Below, piece by piece: positions 1 to 6,813 of a DNA stretch of 8,311 nt. Made by a program: the position numbers and the translations under genes. The stretch's first letter is position 1, and the number at the start of each line of letters is the position of its first letter. The notes beneath the pieces were generated by a model. The model made no database searches. It saw nothing but the letters and a program-made list of their open reading frames with translations, and was not told the DNA's origin. The DNA is taken from the NCBI GenBank assembly GCA_030840665.1, contig JAVEEB010000240.1, positions 1 to 8,311 of the forward strand, written 5' to 3'. The DNA comes from Frankiaceae bacterium. GTDB taxonomy: Bacteria; Actinomycetota; Actinomycetes; JAVEEB01.

Positions 1-777
1 GGCGGTGACGCCTCGCAGGTCGCGTTGGTCGACATGTCCCACATGGGCCGCAACCCGGCTCGCATCATTCCTGCCTGGCTTCAATTCCTGAACGACGCGG
101 GCGCGCCGGGCCGTCCGGTGCGCGGCATCGGCGAGCCGATCTGGGCCGGCCGGTCGGAGGCGGAGCTGGCCGAGTGCCAGATCCACGAGGCGCTCCTCAA
201 CCGCGCGGTTGACGCCCAGACCGACTTCTGGCTCCGGTGCCCGTACGACACCGACGCGCTCGACGTCTCGGTCATCGAGGAGGCTCAACGCAGCCACCCG
301 TTGCTGTCGGAAGACTTCAAGGGAGTCAACAGCGACCTCTTCGCCGGGCATGACGAGAGCGTCACCTCGTTGTTCGGGCTCGCGCTCCCGCAACCGCCGC
401 TGGACGCCGTCGCCCTCGTCTTCGACGCGGACCGGCTCTGGCAGATCCGCCAAGAGGTGCGGGCCTGGCTGGTCCTCGTCGACGCGGCCGAAGACCAGAT
501 TTCCGATGTCGTGCTCGCTGTCCACGAGCTGGCGACCAACTCGGTGCGCCACGGCGGCGGGGTCGGCCGGTTCCGCGCGTGGCGCCGCGGCGGCACCGTC
601 ACGTTCGAGATCGCCGACAACGGGCGCGTGGCGGACCCGATGGTGGGCCGGTTGCCGCCGTCCATCGAGCAGACGGGCGGTCGTGGCGTGTGGCTCGCCA
701 ACCAGCTGTGTGACCTGGTGCAGATCCGTTCCGGCGACCACGGGACGACTGTCCGCGTCACCCTCGCCGTCGGCTGA
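1..777 (+). CDS. MEDS sensor / HATPase anti-sigma-factor-type kinase, 5' end missing
   Basis: Likely an RsbW-like regulator: an N-terminal MEDS (DcmR-type sensory) domain followed by a GHKL ATPase domain that in this family binds or phosphorylates STAS anti-sigma antagonists. The reading frame is open from base 1, and the residues before the first possible start (TTG at 25) already fit the MEDS domain, so the true start lies upstream. Counting from TTG 25, the MEDS part is about residues 1-115, with GRNPARIIPAW (8-18), RPVRGIGEPIW (30-40), the ECQ-x-HE stretch near 50-55 and RCPYD (71-75). The ATPase part is about 128-248: N-box ELATNSVRHG (168-177, E168 and N172), G1 box ADNG (197-200) and G2 box TGGRGVWLANQLCD (217-230). 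All ATP-binding boxes are present, so it is probably active. Its stop lies 6 bases from the end of a convergent acetyltransferase gene, next to a SpoIIE-type phosphatase that could oppose it. Family assignment is confident; the partner is inferred. Confidence 0.88.
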   Translation, partial: GGDASQVALVDMSHMGRNPARIIPAWLQFLNDAGAPGRPVRGIGEPIWAGRSEAELAECQIHEALLNRAVDAQTDFWLRCPYDTDALDVSVIEEAQRSHPLLSEDFKGVNSDLFAGHDESVTSLFGLALPQPPLDAVALVFDADRLWQIRQEVRAWLVLVDAAEDQISDVVLAVHELATNSVRHGGGVGRFRAWRRGGTVTFEIADNGRVADPMVGRLPPSIEQTGGRGVWLANQLCDLVQIRSGDHGTTVRVTLAVG

Positions 778-781
778 CGGG

Positions 782-813
782 GCCTACGCCGGGTCGACGA
801 TCCCCGCGTAGGC
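782..813. terminator. GC-rich hairpin at a convergent gene junction, possible bidirectional terminator
   Basis: An inverted repeat starts 5 bases after the MEDS gene stop. GCCTACGC (782-789) pairs with GCGTAGGC (806-813). Then comes one C:C mismatch (790/805), three more G:C pairs (791-793 with 802-804) and an 8-base loop. It overlaps the last codons and stop of the acetyltransferase gene on the other strand. No T-run follows on either strand, so it would be a terminator of the tract-less kind proposed for actinobacteria, or an RNA 3'-end stabiliser. The structure is seen directly; the function is inferred. Confidence 0.45.
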
Positions 814-1077
814 GTCTGCGTGCCGGCGCACGTAGAGCGCGATGAACGAGCACTGCGGCACGATGCGCTTGCCCTCCGCCTTGATGGTGTCGAGCGCGTG
901 ACCGGCCAGCACGCTGCCGAGGCCCTGCCCGTTGAGCGACGGGTCGACTTCGGTGTGGGGGAACAGCACGCGGTCGCCGTCGATGCGGTAGTCGGCCAGC
1001 CCCACCATGCGGTCGCCGACGTACAACTCGAAACGGGAACGTGCCTCGTTGCGCTCGACGCGCGGATCGTGGTCCAT
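784..1077 (-). CDS. Small GNAT-fold N-acetyltransferase, YjdJ / Acetyltransf_CG type
   Basis: A 97-residue single-domain acyl-CoA-dependent acetyltransferase of the short GNAT family (PF14542, YjdJ-like); the natural substrate is unknown. Its conserved features are HTEV (41-44), the acetyl-CoA-binding loop NGQGLGS (49-55) followed by helix LAGHALD (57-63), PQCSF (74-78) and the tail LYVRRHADAY (81-90). Length is normal for this family, which lacks the N-terminal part of full GNAT domains. The ATG start is supported by AGGA (1085-1088 on the complementary strand) 7 bases upstream. It lies 30 bases downstream of the sensor phosphatase on the same strand, so the two are probably co-transcribed. 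Its last codons form part of the convergent-junction hairpin. Family call is firm; a role in the neighbouring signalling pathway is only suggested by position. Confidence 0.87.
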   Translation of the reverse strand: MDHDPRVERNEARSRFELYVGDRMVGLADYRIDGDRVLFPHTEVDPSLNGQGLGSVLAGHALDTIKAEGKRIVPQCSFIALYVRRHADAYAGIVDPA

Positions 1078-1107
1078 GTACGGATCCTGCCCAACGATGG
1101 TGGCTCG

Positions 1108-3162
1108 CTACCCGGATGGGTCCAGTCTGGCGGCGAGCACGGTGATGTCGTCGTCGACGCTCGCATCGACGGACGTCCGAACGATCGAGGTGAGCACCTC
1201 GCCGAGGGACCCGGGCCACGGCGCCGTGCGTGCCGCGGCTTCGAGCGCGGCCAGGCCGACGCCGAAATCCCGGTCCCGCCGCTCCACGAGACCGTCGGTG
1301 AAGAGCACGAGGGTCGCGCCGGGCTCGAGCGTGAGGGCGCGCTCCTGTCGCGGTTGTGTGGCCATGCCGACCGGCACGTCGCCTTCCTCGGGCGATGGCC
1401 ACCGCGGGGCGAGGTCCGCTCCGACGACCAGGATCGGTGGGTGACCTGCGTTGACGTACCGGGCCACGCCGCCGGACGGGTCCACGAGGACGTAGACGCA
1501 GGTGACGAATTCCTCGGTGTCTTCCTGGATGAGGTAGCGGTCCAGGTTCGAGAGCACCGTGGCGGGCGCCGGGTCGATGGCGACGTAGGCCCGGACCGCC
1601 GCGCGGATCCGTGTCATGACCGCCGACGAGTGCACGCCGCGGCCCATCACGTCGCCGACGACGAGCCCGACGCGGCCGTCCGGCAACGGGACAGCGTCGT
1701 ACCAGTCGCCCCCCACTTGCTCGACCTCGTCGCCTCCGGCGCGATACACGGCGGCGAGCTCCAACCCGTCCGCGGTGGGCACGCCGCTCGGCGCCAGGGA
1801 GCGTTGCAGCGACTGCGTGACGTCGGACATGCGCTCCAGCAGCTGCGCGCGCAGCAGCGCCTCACCGCTCTGGGCGGCGAGTGACTCCATGAACGCGAAG
1901 TCGTCCGCGGTGAAGGGGTCGCGAGACCCGAAGCCCGCGGTCATCACGCCGACGACGGTCCCCGCGACGAGCAACGGCAGGCCCGCGAAATGCGCGTTGT
2001 CCGCCGCGGCCTCGTCGCTGACCACCATCGCGGGGTATTGCTCGCGCATCTCCTCGATCGTCAGGTGCACGGGAGCCGCAGTGCGGACAACGGCACTCAT
2101 CGGCGTGGGCGCGGCGACGGGAATGTGCTGGTAGGTCATCGCGACTTCCCGCGTATAACCGAACCAGGTCACGACATTGATGGTGCTTCGCGCCCTATTC
2201 ACCAGACACAGGGCGCCTCGACGCGCACCCAGCGAACCCTGCAAATGCTTTTGTACGGCGGCACCGACGTCCGCCACGGTCACGGCGTGCGCCAGGTCGG
2301 CCGTCACCCGTAGCAACCGTTGCGTGCGCTGCATGGCGTCCGCGGTCTCGTCGTACGAGATCTGCAGCTGTTGCTCGGCCTCGACCTGCGCGGTGATGTC
2401 GCGCGTGCACCCGATGGTGCCGGTCGCGGCGCCGTCCGGCGCCTGCGTGACCTGACCGAGGCCCTCGATCCAATGCGTGCTGCCGTCGGGCCACACGACG
2501 CGGTGGCGCACGGCATACGTGCCGCCGTTGACGAGGGCGGTCTGCACCGCGGCGAGGACGGACTCGCGGTCGTCGGGGTGCAGCGTTGCGACATACGTGT
2601 CGTACGTGCCGTCGAAGCTGCCGGGCGCCAGGCCGAACATCGTTTCGAGCGCGTCGTCCCAGGAGGTCCGGCCGCTGGCGATGTCCCAGTGCCAGGTGCC
2701 CAGGCCGCCGGCGGCCAGGGCCAGCCGCAACCGCGCTTCGCTGTCCTCGAGTTTGGCCGCTGCGGCGCGCTCGTTGGTCACGTCCCAGGCGAGGGCGAGC
2801 ACACCGACGATGGCGCCGGTCGCGTCGCGCAGCGGGCTGTCGGTGAGGTAGACGCGGACGGTGGCGTCCGGGTGGTGCCGCACGTAGATGTCGCCGCGCC
2901 AGGTCTCGCCGGCGCGCACCTTCTTCATCACGTCGGCCATGAGGGCGCGTGATTCCTCTGCGATGAGGGTCGGCGCAATGTCAAGGCCGCGCGCGTCGAC
3001 GGAACGGATGCCGAGCAGGTCCTCGGCGGCGCGGTTCAAAGCGACGATGCGTCCAGCCGTGTCGCCGATGAGCGCGGCCGTGGCGATGCCGTCGATCACA
3101 CCGATAGCGACGGGTAGCAACGCGTCCAGGCCGGTTGCTGCTGGCGTCACCTCGCTCGTCAC
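1108..3162 (-). CDS. PAS-PAS-GAF-SpoIIE (PP2C) sensor serine phosphatase
   Basis: A 684-residue soluble sensor phosphatase of the RsbU/RsbP type, expected to dephosphorylate a STAS-domain anti-sigma antagonist in response to a signal. Domains from the GTG start: PAS 1 about 16-135, ending in LALAWDVTNE; PAS 2 of the PAS_3 type about 143-262, with GTWHWD (155-160), LHPDD (194-198) and a PAC end GCTRDITAQ (251-259); GAF about 285-440; PP2C/SpoIIE about 468-682. Metal-binding PP2C motifs are intact: GGDWYD (484-489, D486), GDVMGRG (503-509, D504), FTDG (621-624, D623) and DDDITVL (670-676). No membrane segment is seen, so signals are probably cytoplasmic (ligand, redox or light). I chose GTG 3162 because GAGAGG precedes it by 4 bases. 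ATG 3210 would add 16 residues but has no ribosome site, and longer in-frame extensions run into the divergent MFS gene. The acetyltransferase follows 30 bases downstream. The identity of its partner kinase is inferred. Confidence 0.9.
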   Translation of the reverse strand: MTSEVTPAATGLDALLPVAIGVIDGIATAALIGDTAGRIVALNRAAEDLLGIRSVDARGLDIAPTLIAEESRALMADVMKKVRAGETWRGDIYVRHHPDATVRVYLTDSPLRDATGAIVGVLALAWDVTNERAAAAKLEDSEARLRLALAAGGLGTWHWDIASGRTSWDDALETMFGLAPGSFDGTYDTYVATLHPDDRESVLAAVQTALVNGGTYAVRHRVVWPDGSTHWIEGLGQVTQAPDGAATGTIGCTRDITAQVEAEQQLQISYDETADAMQRTQRLLRVTADLAHAVTVADVGAAVQKHLQGSLGARRGALCLVNRARSTINVVTWFGYTREVAMTYQHIPVAAPTPMSAVVRTAAPVHLTIEEMREQYPAMVVSDEAAADNAHFAGLPLLVAGTVVGVMTAGFGSRDPFTADDFAFMESLAAQSGEALLRAQLLERMSDVTQSLQRSLAPSGVPTADGLELAAVYRAGGDEVEQVGGDWYDAVPLPDGRVGLVVGDVMGRGVHSSAVMTRIRAAVRAYVAIDPAPATVLSNLDRYLIQEDTEEFVTCVYVLVDPSGGVARYVNAGHPPILVVGADLAPRWPSPEEGDVPVGMATQPRQERALTLEPGATLVLFTDGLVERRDRDFGVGLAALEAAARTAPWPGSLGEVLTSIVRTSVDASVDDDITVLAARLDPSG

Positions 3163-3190
3163 GGGACCTCTCGACTTCCAGGGCAGGGCT

Positions 3191-3200
3191 GATCGCGATC
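3191..3200. repeat. 10-bp perfect palindrome GATCGCGATC in the divergent region
   Basis: A perfect 10-base palindrome lies 28 bases upstream of the phosphatase GTG start, between the two divergent genes. Its position would suit a repressor site or the 5' leader of the phosphatase mRNA. A palindrome of this size can easily occur by chance in GC-rich DNA, so this is a weak call. Confidence 0.22.
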
Positions 3201-3229
3201 CGCGAAGCATACGGGCGCGCCAAACGATG

Positions 3230-3272
3230 GCGTGTCGCGGCACTATGGGGGGCAGTGCCGGGGCTGACACGC
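3230..3272. promoter_or_regulatory. Nested inverted repeat in the leader of the MFS gene
   Basis: Two 7-bp perfect stems are nested. The outer is GCGTGTC (3230-3236) with GACACGC (3266-3272); the inner is CGGCACT (3238-3244) with AGTGCCG (3254-3260). The bulge between them is asymmetric, 1 base on the left and 5 on the right. The 9-base loop is ATGGGGGGC. The structure ends 4 bases before the MFS Shine-Dalgarno. As DNA it could be an operator for a dimeric regulator acting on both divergent genes. As RNA it would be a stable 5' leader hairpin near the ribosome site. I see no convincing -10/-35 pair that would decide between these. Confidence 0.5.
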
Positions 3273-3276
3273 AGCG

Positions 3277-3286
3277 AGGAGGTGAT
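3277..3286 (+). promoter_or_regulatory. Perfect extended Shine-Dalgarno of the MFS gene
   Basis: AGGAGGTGAT matches the complement of the 16S rRNA 3' end over ten bases and ends 5 bases before ATG 3292. It fixes the MFS start and is much stronger than the sites of the other genes here. An out-of-frame ATG at 3285 overlaps it and is not a likely start. Confidence 0.88.
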
Positions 3287-3291
3287 GCGAT

Positions 3292-4923
3292 ATGCCAATT
3301 CGTGGCGTTGCAAGCACCTCCGCGGCAAGCGGCGAAGTAGGCACGAACGGCCCCGTCGCGTCGGTATGGGCTCCGCTCGCGATCGGCGCCTACCGCGCCC
3401 TGTGGATCGCCGGGCTTGTCAGCAACATCGGCACCTGGATGCAGACTGTCGGCGCGCAATGGCTGCTGGTCGGCCGCCCGAATTCGGCGGCTCTGGTCGC
3501 CCTCGTACAGACCGCCAGCACGCTCCCCGTCCTGTTGCTGGCTTTGCCCGCGGGTGTGCTGGCCGATGTCTTCGAGCGGCGGCGGCTGCTGATCGCATTC
3601 CAGGCGTTCCAGTTCGCGGTCGGTGTGGGCCTCACGGTGCTCACCATCGTCGGTCAGATGCCGCCGGCCCTGTTGCTGTCGTTCACGTTCCTGCTCGGGT
3701 GCGGTCAGGCGTTGTGGGTGCCGGCGTTCCAGTCCTATATCCCTGAGCTCGTGCCGCGCAGCCTCTTGCCGTCGGCCGCCGCGCTGGGAGGCGTCAGCAT
3801 CAACCTGGCGCGCGCGATCGGTCCGGCGGTTGCCGGGGTGCTCGTGGCCCGCACCGGCGTCGGTTTCGTGTTCGCTGTCAACGCGGCGACGTTCCTGGCG
3901 TTCACCGTGGTGCTCGTGTTCGCACGGTCACCGGCCGCGCTGCGGCCCGCGGACCCGGAGCGGTTCCTGCCCGCGCTGCGGGCGGGCAGCAGGTACGTGC
4001 GCCATTCGCTCGTCGTACGACGAATGCTTTTGCGCTCTGCGCTTTTCGTGTTCCCCGGCACCGCGATGTGGGCGCTCCTGCCGCTCATCGCCAGCGACCG
4101 CCTCGGGATGGACGCCGGCGGCTACGGAGTCCTGCTCGGCTCGGTCGGCGTGGGAGCTGTCGGCGGGGCGGTCGTGCTGCCGAGGTTGCGGGCGCGCCTT
4201 TCCTCCACGCAGCTGCTGGCGCTGGGCAGCGTTGTCTACGGCGCGTCGCTCGTGGTCCTCGCGACCGTCGACAACTCGTGGCTCGTGGGGCTGGCCCTCC
4301 TGCCGACCGGCACGGCGTGGATCGCGGTGCTGTCGAGCCTCAGCGCGTCGCTGCAGGTGTTCCTGCCGCACTGGGTCCGCGGTCGGGGGCTGTCGATCTA
4401 TCAGGTCGTGCTGTTCGGCGGCCAAGCCGTCGGTGCGGTCGTCTGGGGGCAGGTCGCACAGCACGCGGGCCTGCAGACGTCGTTCCTGGCCGCTGCCATC
4501 GTGATGATCGTGGGCGCCCTCACGCTGTTCCGCTGGCCGATGCGCGACGTGGGCGACGTCAACCGGTCGTCGGCCCCGTACTGGGAGGACCCACAGCTGG
4601 TGTTCGAGCCCGAGCCCGACGCCGGGCCCGTGCTCATCGTGGTGACGTACAGCGTGACGGTCGGCAACGAAGCCAGGTTCCTCGAGGCGATGTCCTTCGT
4701 ACGACGATCCCGCCTGCGCACCGGCGCGACACGGTGGGACCTGTATCGGGACGGGGAGAGCGACGACCGGTACATCGAGACGTACGTGGTGGGGTCCTGG
4801 GGCGAGCACATGCGCCAGCACGAGGGCCGGTTGACGGCCGCGGATCGCGCGCGGGAAGAGGCGGCGCGGGACCTCTGCGACGGCCCGCCCGAAGTGCGGC
4901 ACCTTTTCCCGGCGACCGACTGA
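3292..4923 (+). CDS. MFS exporter of the EntS-like MFS_3 family with C-terminal soluble domain
   Basis: A 543-residue proton-coupled exporter of the major facilitator superfamily, in the family that includes the enterobactin exporter EntS (MFS_3, PF05977). Substrate is unknown; relatives export siderophores, drugs or other small molecules. Hydrophobic helices span about residues 28-415. The motif-A loop is GVLADVFERRRLL (88-100), and a second-half inter-helix loop with WVRGRG lies at 361-366. After a linker (416-444), residues about 445-540 form a soluble domain resembling the antibiotic-monooxygenase (ABM) ferredoxin-like fold: VLIVVTYSV (447-455), RTGATRWDLYRD (476-487), YVVGSWGEHMRQHE (498-511) and VRHLFP (535-540). 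Many actinobacterial members of this family carry such a tail. The start is set by the perfect Shine-Dalgarno. The gene is divergent from the sensor phosphatase and convergent with trmL, 33 bases away. Family is confident; transport substrate is not predictable from sequence. Confidence 0.9.
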   Translation: MPIRGVASTSAASGEVGTNGPVASVWAPLAIGAYRALWIAGLVSNIGTWMQTVGAQWLLVGRPNSAALVALVQTASTLPVLLLALPAGVLADVFERRRLLIAFQAFQFAVGVGLTVLTIVGQMPPALLLSFTFLLGCGQALWVPAFQSYIPELVPRSLLPSAAALGGVSINLARAIGPAVAGVLVARTGVGFVFAVNAATFLAFTVVLVFARSPAALRPADPERFLPALRAGSRYVRHSLVVRRMLLRSALFVFPGTAMWALLPLIASDRLGMDAGGYGVLLGSVGVGAVGGAVVLPRLRARLSSTQLLALGSVVYGASLVVLATVDNSWLVGLALLPTGTAWIAVLSSLSASLQVFLPHWVRGRGLSIYQVVLFGGQAVGAVVWGQVAQHAGLQTSFLAAAIVMIVGALTLFRWPMRDVGDVNRSSAPYWEDPQLVFEPEPDAGPVLIVVTYSVTVGNEARFLEAMSFVRRSRLRTGATRWDLYRDGESDDRYIETYVVGSWGEHMRQHEGRLTAADRAREEAARDLCDGPPEVRHLFPATD

Positions 4924-4956
4924 CCGCCCCGCTGCCCGCCGGAGCCCGCTAACCCG

Positions 4957-5418
4957 TCACGGCATGGCGAAACCGTGCTGGCGCCAGGCCTCGTACACGC
5001 CGATCGACGCGGCGTTCGACAGGTTCAGCGAACGGCGGCCGGCGACCATGGGGATGCGGACGCGCTCCGTGACGCGCGAATCGGCCAGCACCTCGTCGGG
5101 CAGGCCCGTCGGTTCGGTGCCGAACAGCAGCACGTCGCCGGGCTCGTACGCGATGTCGGCGAAGTTCCTGTCGCCCTTGCCGGTGAAGGCGAAGATGCGG
5201 GCGCCCGCGAACGCACTCCACGCGGCGGCGAGATCCTCATGGACCGTCACCGTCGCGAGGTCGTGGTAGTCCAGGCCGGCGCGCCGCAGCTTGGTGTCGT
5301 CCATGTCGAAACCCAGCGGGCCGATGAGGTGCAACTCGCTCCCCGTCACCGCGGCGAGACGGATCGCGTTGCCCGTGTTGCCGGGGATGACAGGGTTGAG
5401 GAACGCGATACGGAGCAC
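4957..5418 (-). CDS. trmL: tRNA (cytidine(34)-2'-O)-methyltransferase TrmL, SpoU/SPOUT family
   Basis: A 153-residue single-domain SPOUT methyltransferase that would use S-adenosylmethionine to 2'-O-methylate the wobble nucleotide of certain tRNAs in the cytoplasm. Conserved blocks are in order: NPVIPGNTGNAIR (8-20, motif 1), LLFGTEPTGLP (97-107, motif 2) and IPM (122-124) with SLNLSNAASIGVYEAW (130-145, motif 3), which form the trefoil-knot cofactor site. The short length with no N-terminal extension fits TrmL rather than the longer TrmH or TrmJ. The start is a GTG directly before LRIAFLNP, where family members begin. No strong Shine-Dalgarno precedes it, and the in-frame extension upstream does not look like protein of this family. 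It lies 56 bases downstream of the antiporter gene on the same strand, so it may be the second gene of a transcript. Substrate specificity is taken from family resemblance. Confidence 0.88.
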   Translation of the reverse strand: MLRIAFLNPVIPGNTGNAIRLAAVTGSELHLIGPLGFDMDDTKLRRAGLDYHDLATVTVHEDLAAAWSAFAGARIFAFTGKGDRNFADIAYEPGDVLLFGTEPTGLPDEVLADSRVTERVRIPMVAGRRSLNLSNAASIGVYEAWRQHGFAMP

Positions 5419-5474
5419 GCCCGCATGATGCCAGGCGATAGGCGGCGGGGTTGCCGTCGCCCGAAGGCCGGCAC

Positions 5475-6686
5475 CTACTCGGGTGCAACCTTGCGCGGGG
5501 GCTCCGGATCGATCGCCGTCAGCGGCAGGCCGCACAGGCGGGCGACGGTGGGGACGAGCCCACCTTGTACGACGACCGAGAAAGCGACCACCACCACGAC
5601 GATCCCGTACAGGCGCTCGTGGCCGGCCACGTCGGATGTCGCGATGAACGTCCCGAGCAGGATCGGCACCGCGCCCTTGAGCCCCGACCACAACACGAAG
5701 ACACGTTCGTTCCGGGAGAGGCGCAACGGCCAGATGACGACGCCGACGAGGACGGGCCGGATGACGAAGGCAAGCAGTGCCGCGATCGCAAGGCCGGTGC
5801 CCCACACGGCGGTCGAGGCGAGGTCCGGAAGCCGAACGGTCAAGCCCAGCAGCACGAACGCGACGATCTCGGCGAGCGCCGCCAGCGAGCTCGCGAAGTG
5901 CTCGATCTCCGCCTTGTACGGCGCGCGGACGTCGCCCACGACGATGCCCGCGACGAAAACCGCGAGGAAGCCCGAGCCGTGGGCAACCGTCCCGGCCCCG
6001 TAGACGACGAGGGCGCCCGCGAGGACGCGGAGCGGGTACATGCCGGCGTCGGGGAGCGCGACGACGCGCATCATCCAGCGCAGGGCAAAACCGCCGGCGA
6101 CGCCAACCGCGGCGCCGATCGCCATCTGCAACGTGAACTCCACGAGCCCGCTCGCCCAGCCGCCGCCGAGCAGCAGCGCCGCCATGAGGGCAATGCCGAC
6201 GGGGTCGTTGGCCCCTGATTCGCCCTCGAGCAACGTGCCACTGCGGCCGCCCACCTGGCGCCCGCCCAGGACGGAGAACACCACCGCCGGGTCTGTCGGC
6301 GATAGCGCCGTGCCGAGCAGCAGCGCGGGCGTCCACGCGAAGCCGAATACGTAGTGCGCCAGGAGGGCAACCCCGGCCGCCGTAACCGCGGTGCCGGCGA
6401 CGCCGAGCCAGACGATGGCGCCGCCCACCCCGCGCAGTCGCGAGACACCGATGCCCATGCCGCCGTGGAAGAGGATGAGTGCGAGCGCTACGCCGACCGC
6501 CTGCTGGGCGTGCGGCAACGACACGCGCAGGCCCGGCGCGACGGTCACGGCGACGGCGGCCCCGACGAGGAACAGCGCCGGGGCGGGGACGCGGATGCGG
6601 GCGCCGACGCGGGCCGAGGCCAGCGCGAGCATCGTCGCGAGGCCGACCACGAGCATCAACAGGGCGGCGTGCTCGACCTCGCTCAC
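5475..6686 (-). CDS. CPA1-family cation/proton antiporter (Na+/H+ or K+/H+ exchanger)
   Basis: A 403-residue polytopic membrane protein, probably 11-13 helices, that would exchange Na+ or K+ for H+ in pH and salt homeostasis. CPA1 markers are SPTDPAVV (129-136), the ion-binding EGESGANDP (154-162) with the adjacent Asn-Asp pair at N160 and D161, a conserved Arg at RPVLVG (310-315) and WSGLKGAVPILLG (333-345). The Asn-Asp pair is typical of electroneutral CPA1 exchangers, as opposed to the Asp-Asp of CPA2. The long cytoplasmic C-terminal regulatory tail of NhaP2 or plant NHX proteins is absent; the protein ends about 20 residues after the last helix. I chose GTG 6686 because the protein then starts just before the first helix. 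Its ribosome site is weak (AGG about 9 bases upstream). A TTG at 6743 would add 19 basic, non-conserved residues. The trmL gene follows 56 bases downstream. Ion specificity cannot be told from sequence. Confidence 0.87.
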   Translation of the reverse strand: MSEVEHAALLMLVVGLATMLALASARVGARIRVPAPALFLVGAAVAVTVAPGLRVSLPHAQQAVGVALALILFHGGMGIGVSRLRGVGGAIVWLGVAGTAVTAAGVALLAHYVFGFAWTPALLLGTALSPTDPAVVFSVLGGRQVGGRSGTLLEGESGANDPVGIALMAALLLGGGWASGLVEFTLQMAIGAAVGVAGGFALRWMMRVVALPDAGMYPLRVLAGALVVYGAGTVAHGSGFLAVFVAGIVVGDVRAPYKAEIEHFASSLAALAEIVAFVLLGLTVRLPDLASTAVWGTGLAIAALLAFVIRPVLVGVVIWPLRLSRNERVFVLWSGLKGAVPILLGTFIATSDVAGHERLYGIVVVVVAFSVVVQGGLVPTVARLCGLPLTAIDPEPPRKVAPE

Positions 6687-6813
6687 GCGGCGGGGCCTGG
6701 GTCGTACAAGGTCATGGGCGCGACTTTCGGCTCGACGGAACAATCGCCGACCAGGCTTCCCGGCACACCGCTTGCGACCTTACCGCCAGGTTAATTCGTG
6801 GCGAAGGGCCGTG

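Noticed and set aside
820..2952. Plus-strand open frames of 150-350 residues across the phosphatase and acetyltransferase region
   Set aside because: They are low-complexity His/Arg/Val/Asp-rich shadows of the minus-strand genes, which carry intact PAS, GAF, PP2C and GNAT motifs.
3163..3459. In-frame N-terminal extension of the phosphatase up to 3459 (99 extra residues)
   Set aside because: It would overlap the first 168 bases of the MFS gene and cross its perfect Shine-Dalgarno and the inverted repeat. The extra residues resemble no domain. GTG 3162 has its own ribosome site.
4010..4023. Perfect 14-bp palindrome TCGTCGTACGACGA inside the MFS gene
   Set aside because: About 0.5 such palindromes are expected by chance in a sequence of this length, and it lies inside a conserved coding region (residues Leu-Val-Val-Arg-Arg). 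GTACGAC-like strings recur at 4697 and 5568 as ordinary codon pairs.
4924..4956. Possible terminator between the convergent MFS and trmL genes
   Set aside because: The 33-base gap has no stem of useful length and no T-run on either strand.
5471..5486. Small inverted repeat GCACC-N6-GGTGC over the antiporter stop codon
   Set aside because: A 5-bp stem is too short to be distinguished from chance in GC-rich DNA.
5419..6336. Long minus-strand open frame extending upstream from trmL through the antiporter gene
   Set aside because: The extension is antiporter coding sequence read in a second frame on the same strand. It is rich in Arg, Gly and Ala without any recognisable motif, while the antiporter frame has the CPA1 signatures.
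6772..6797. Possible promoter TTGCGA ... TTAATT upstream of the MMPL gene
   Set aside because: The spacer is only about 13-14 bases, well short of the usual 16-18, and the -10 match is poor.
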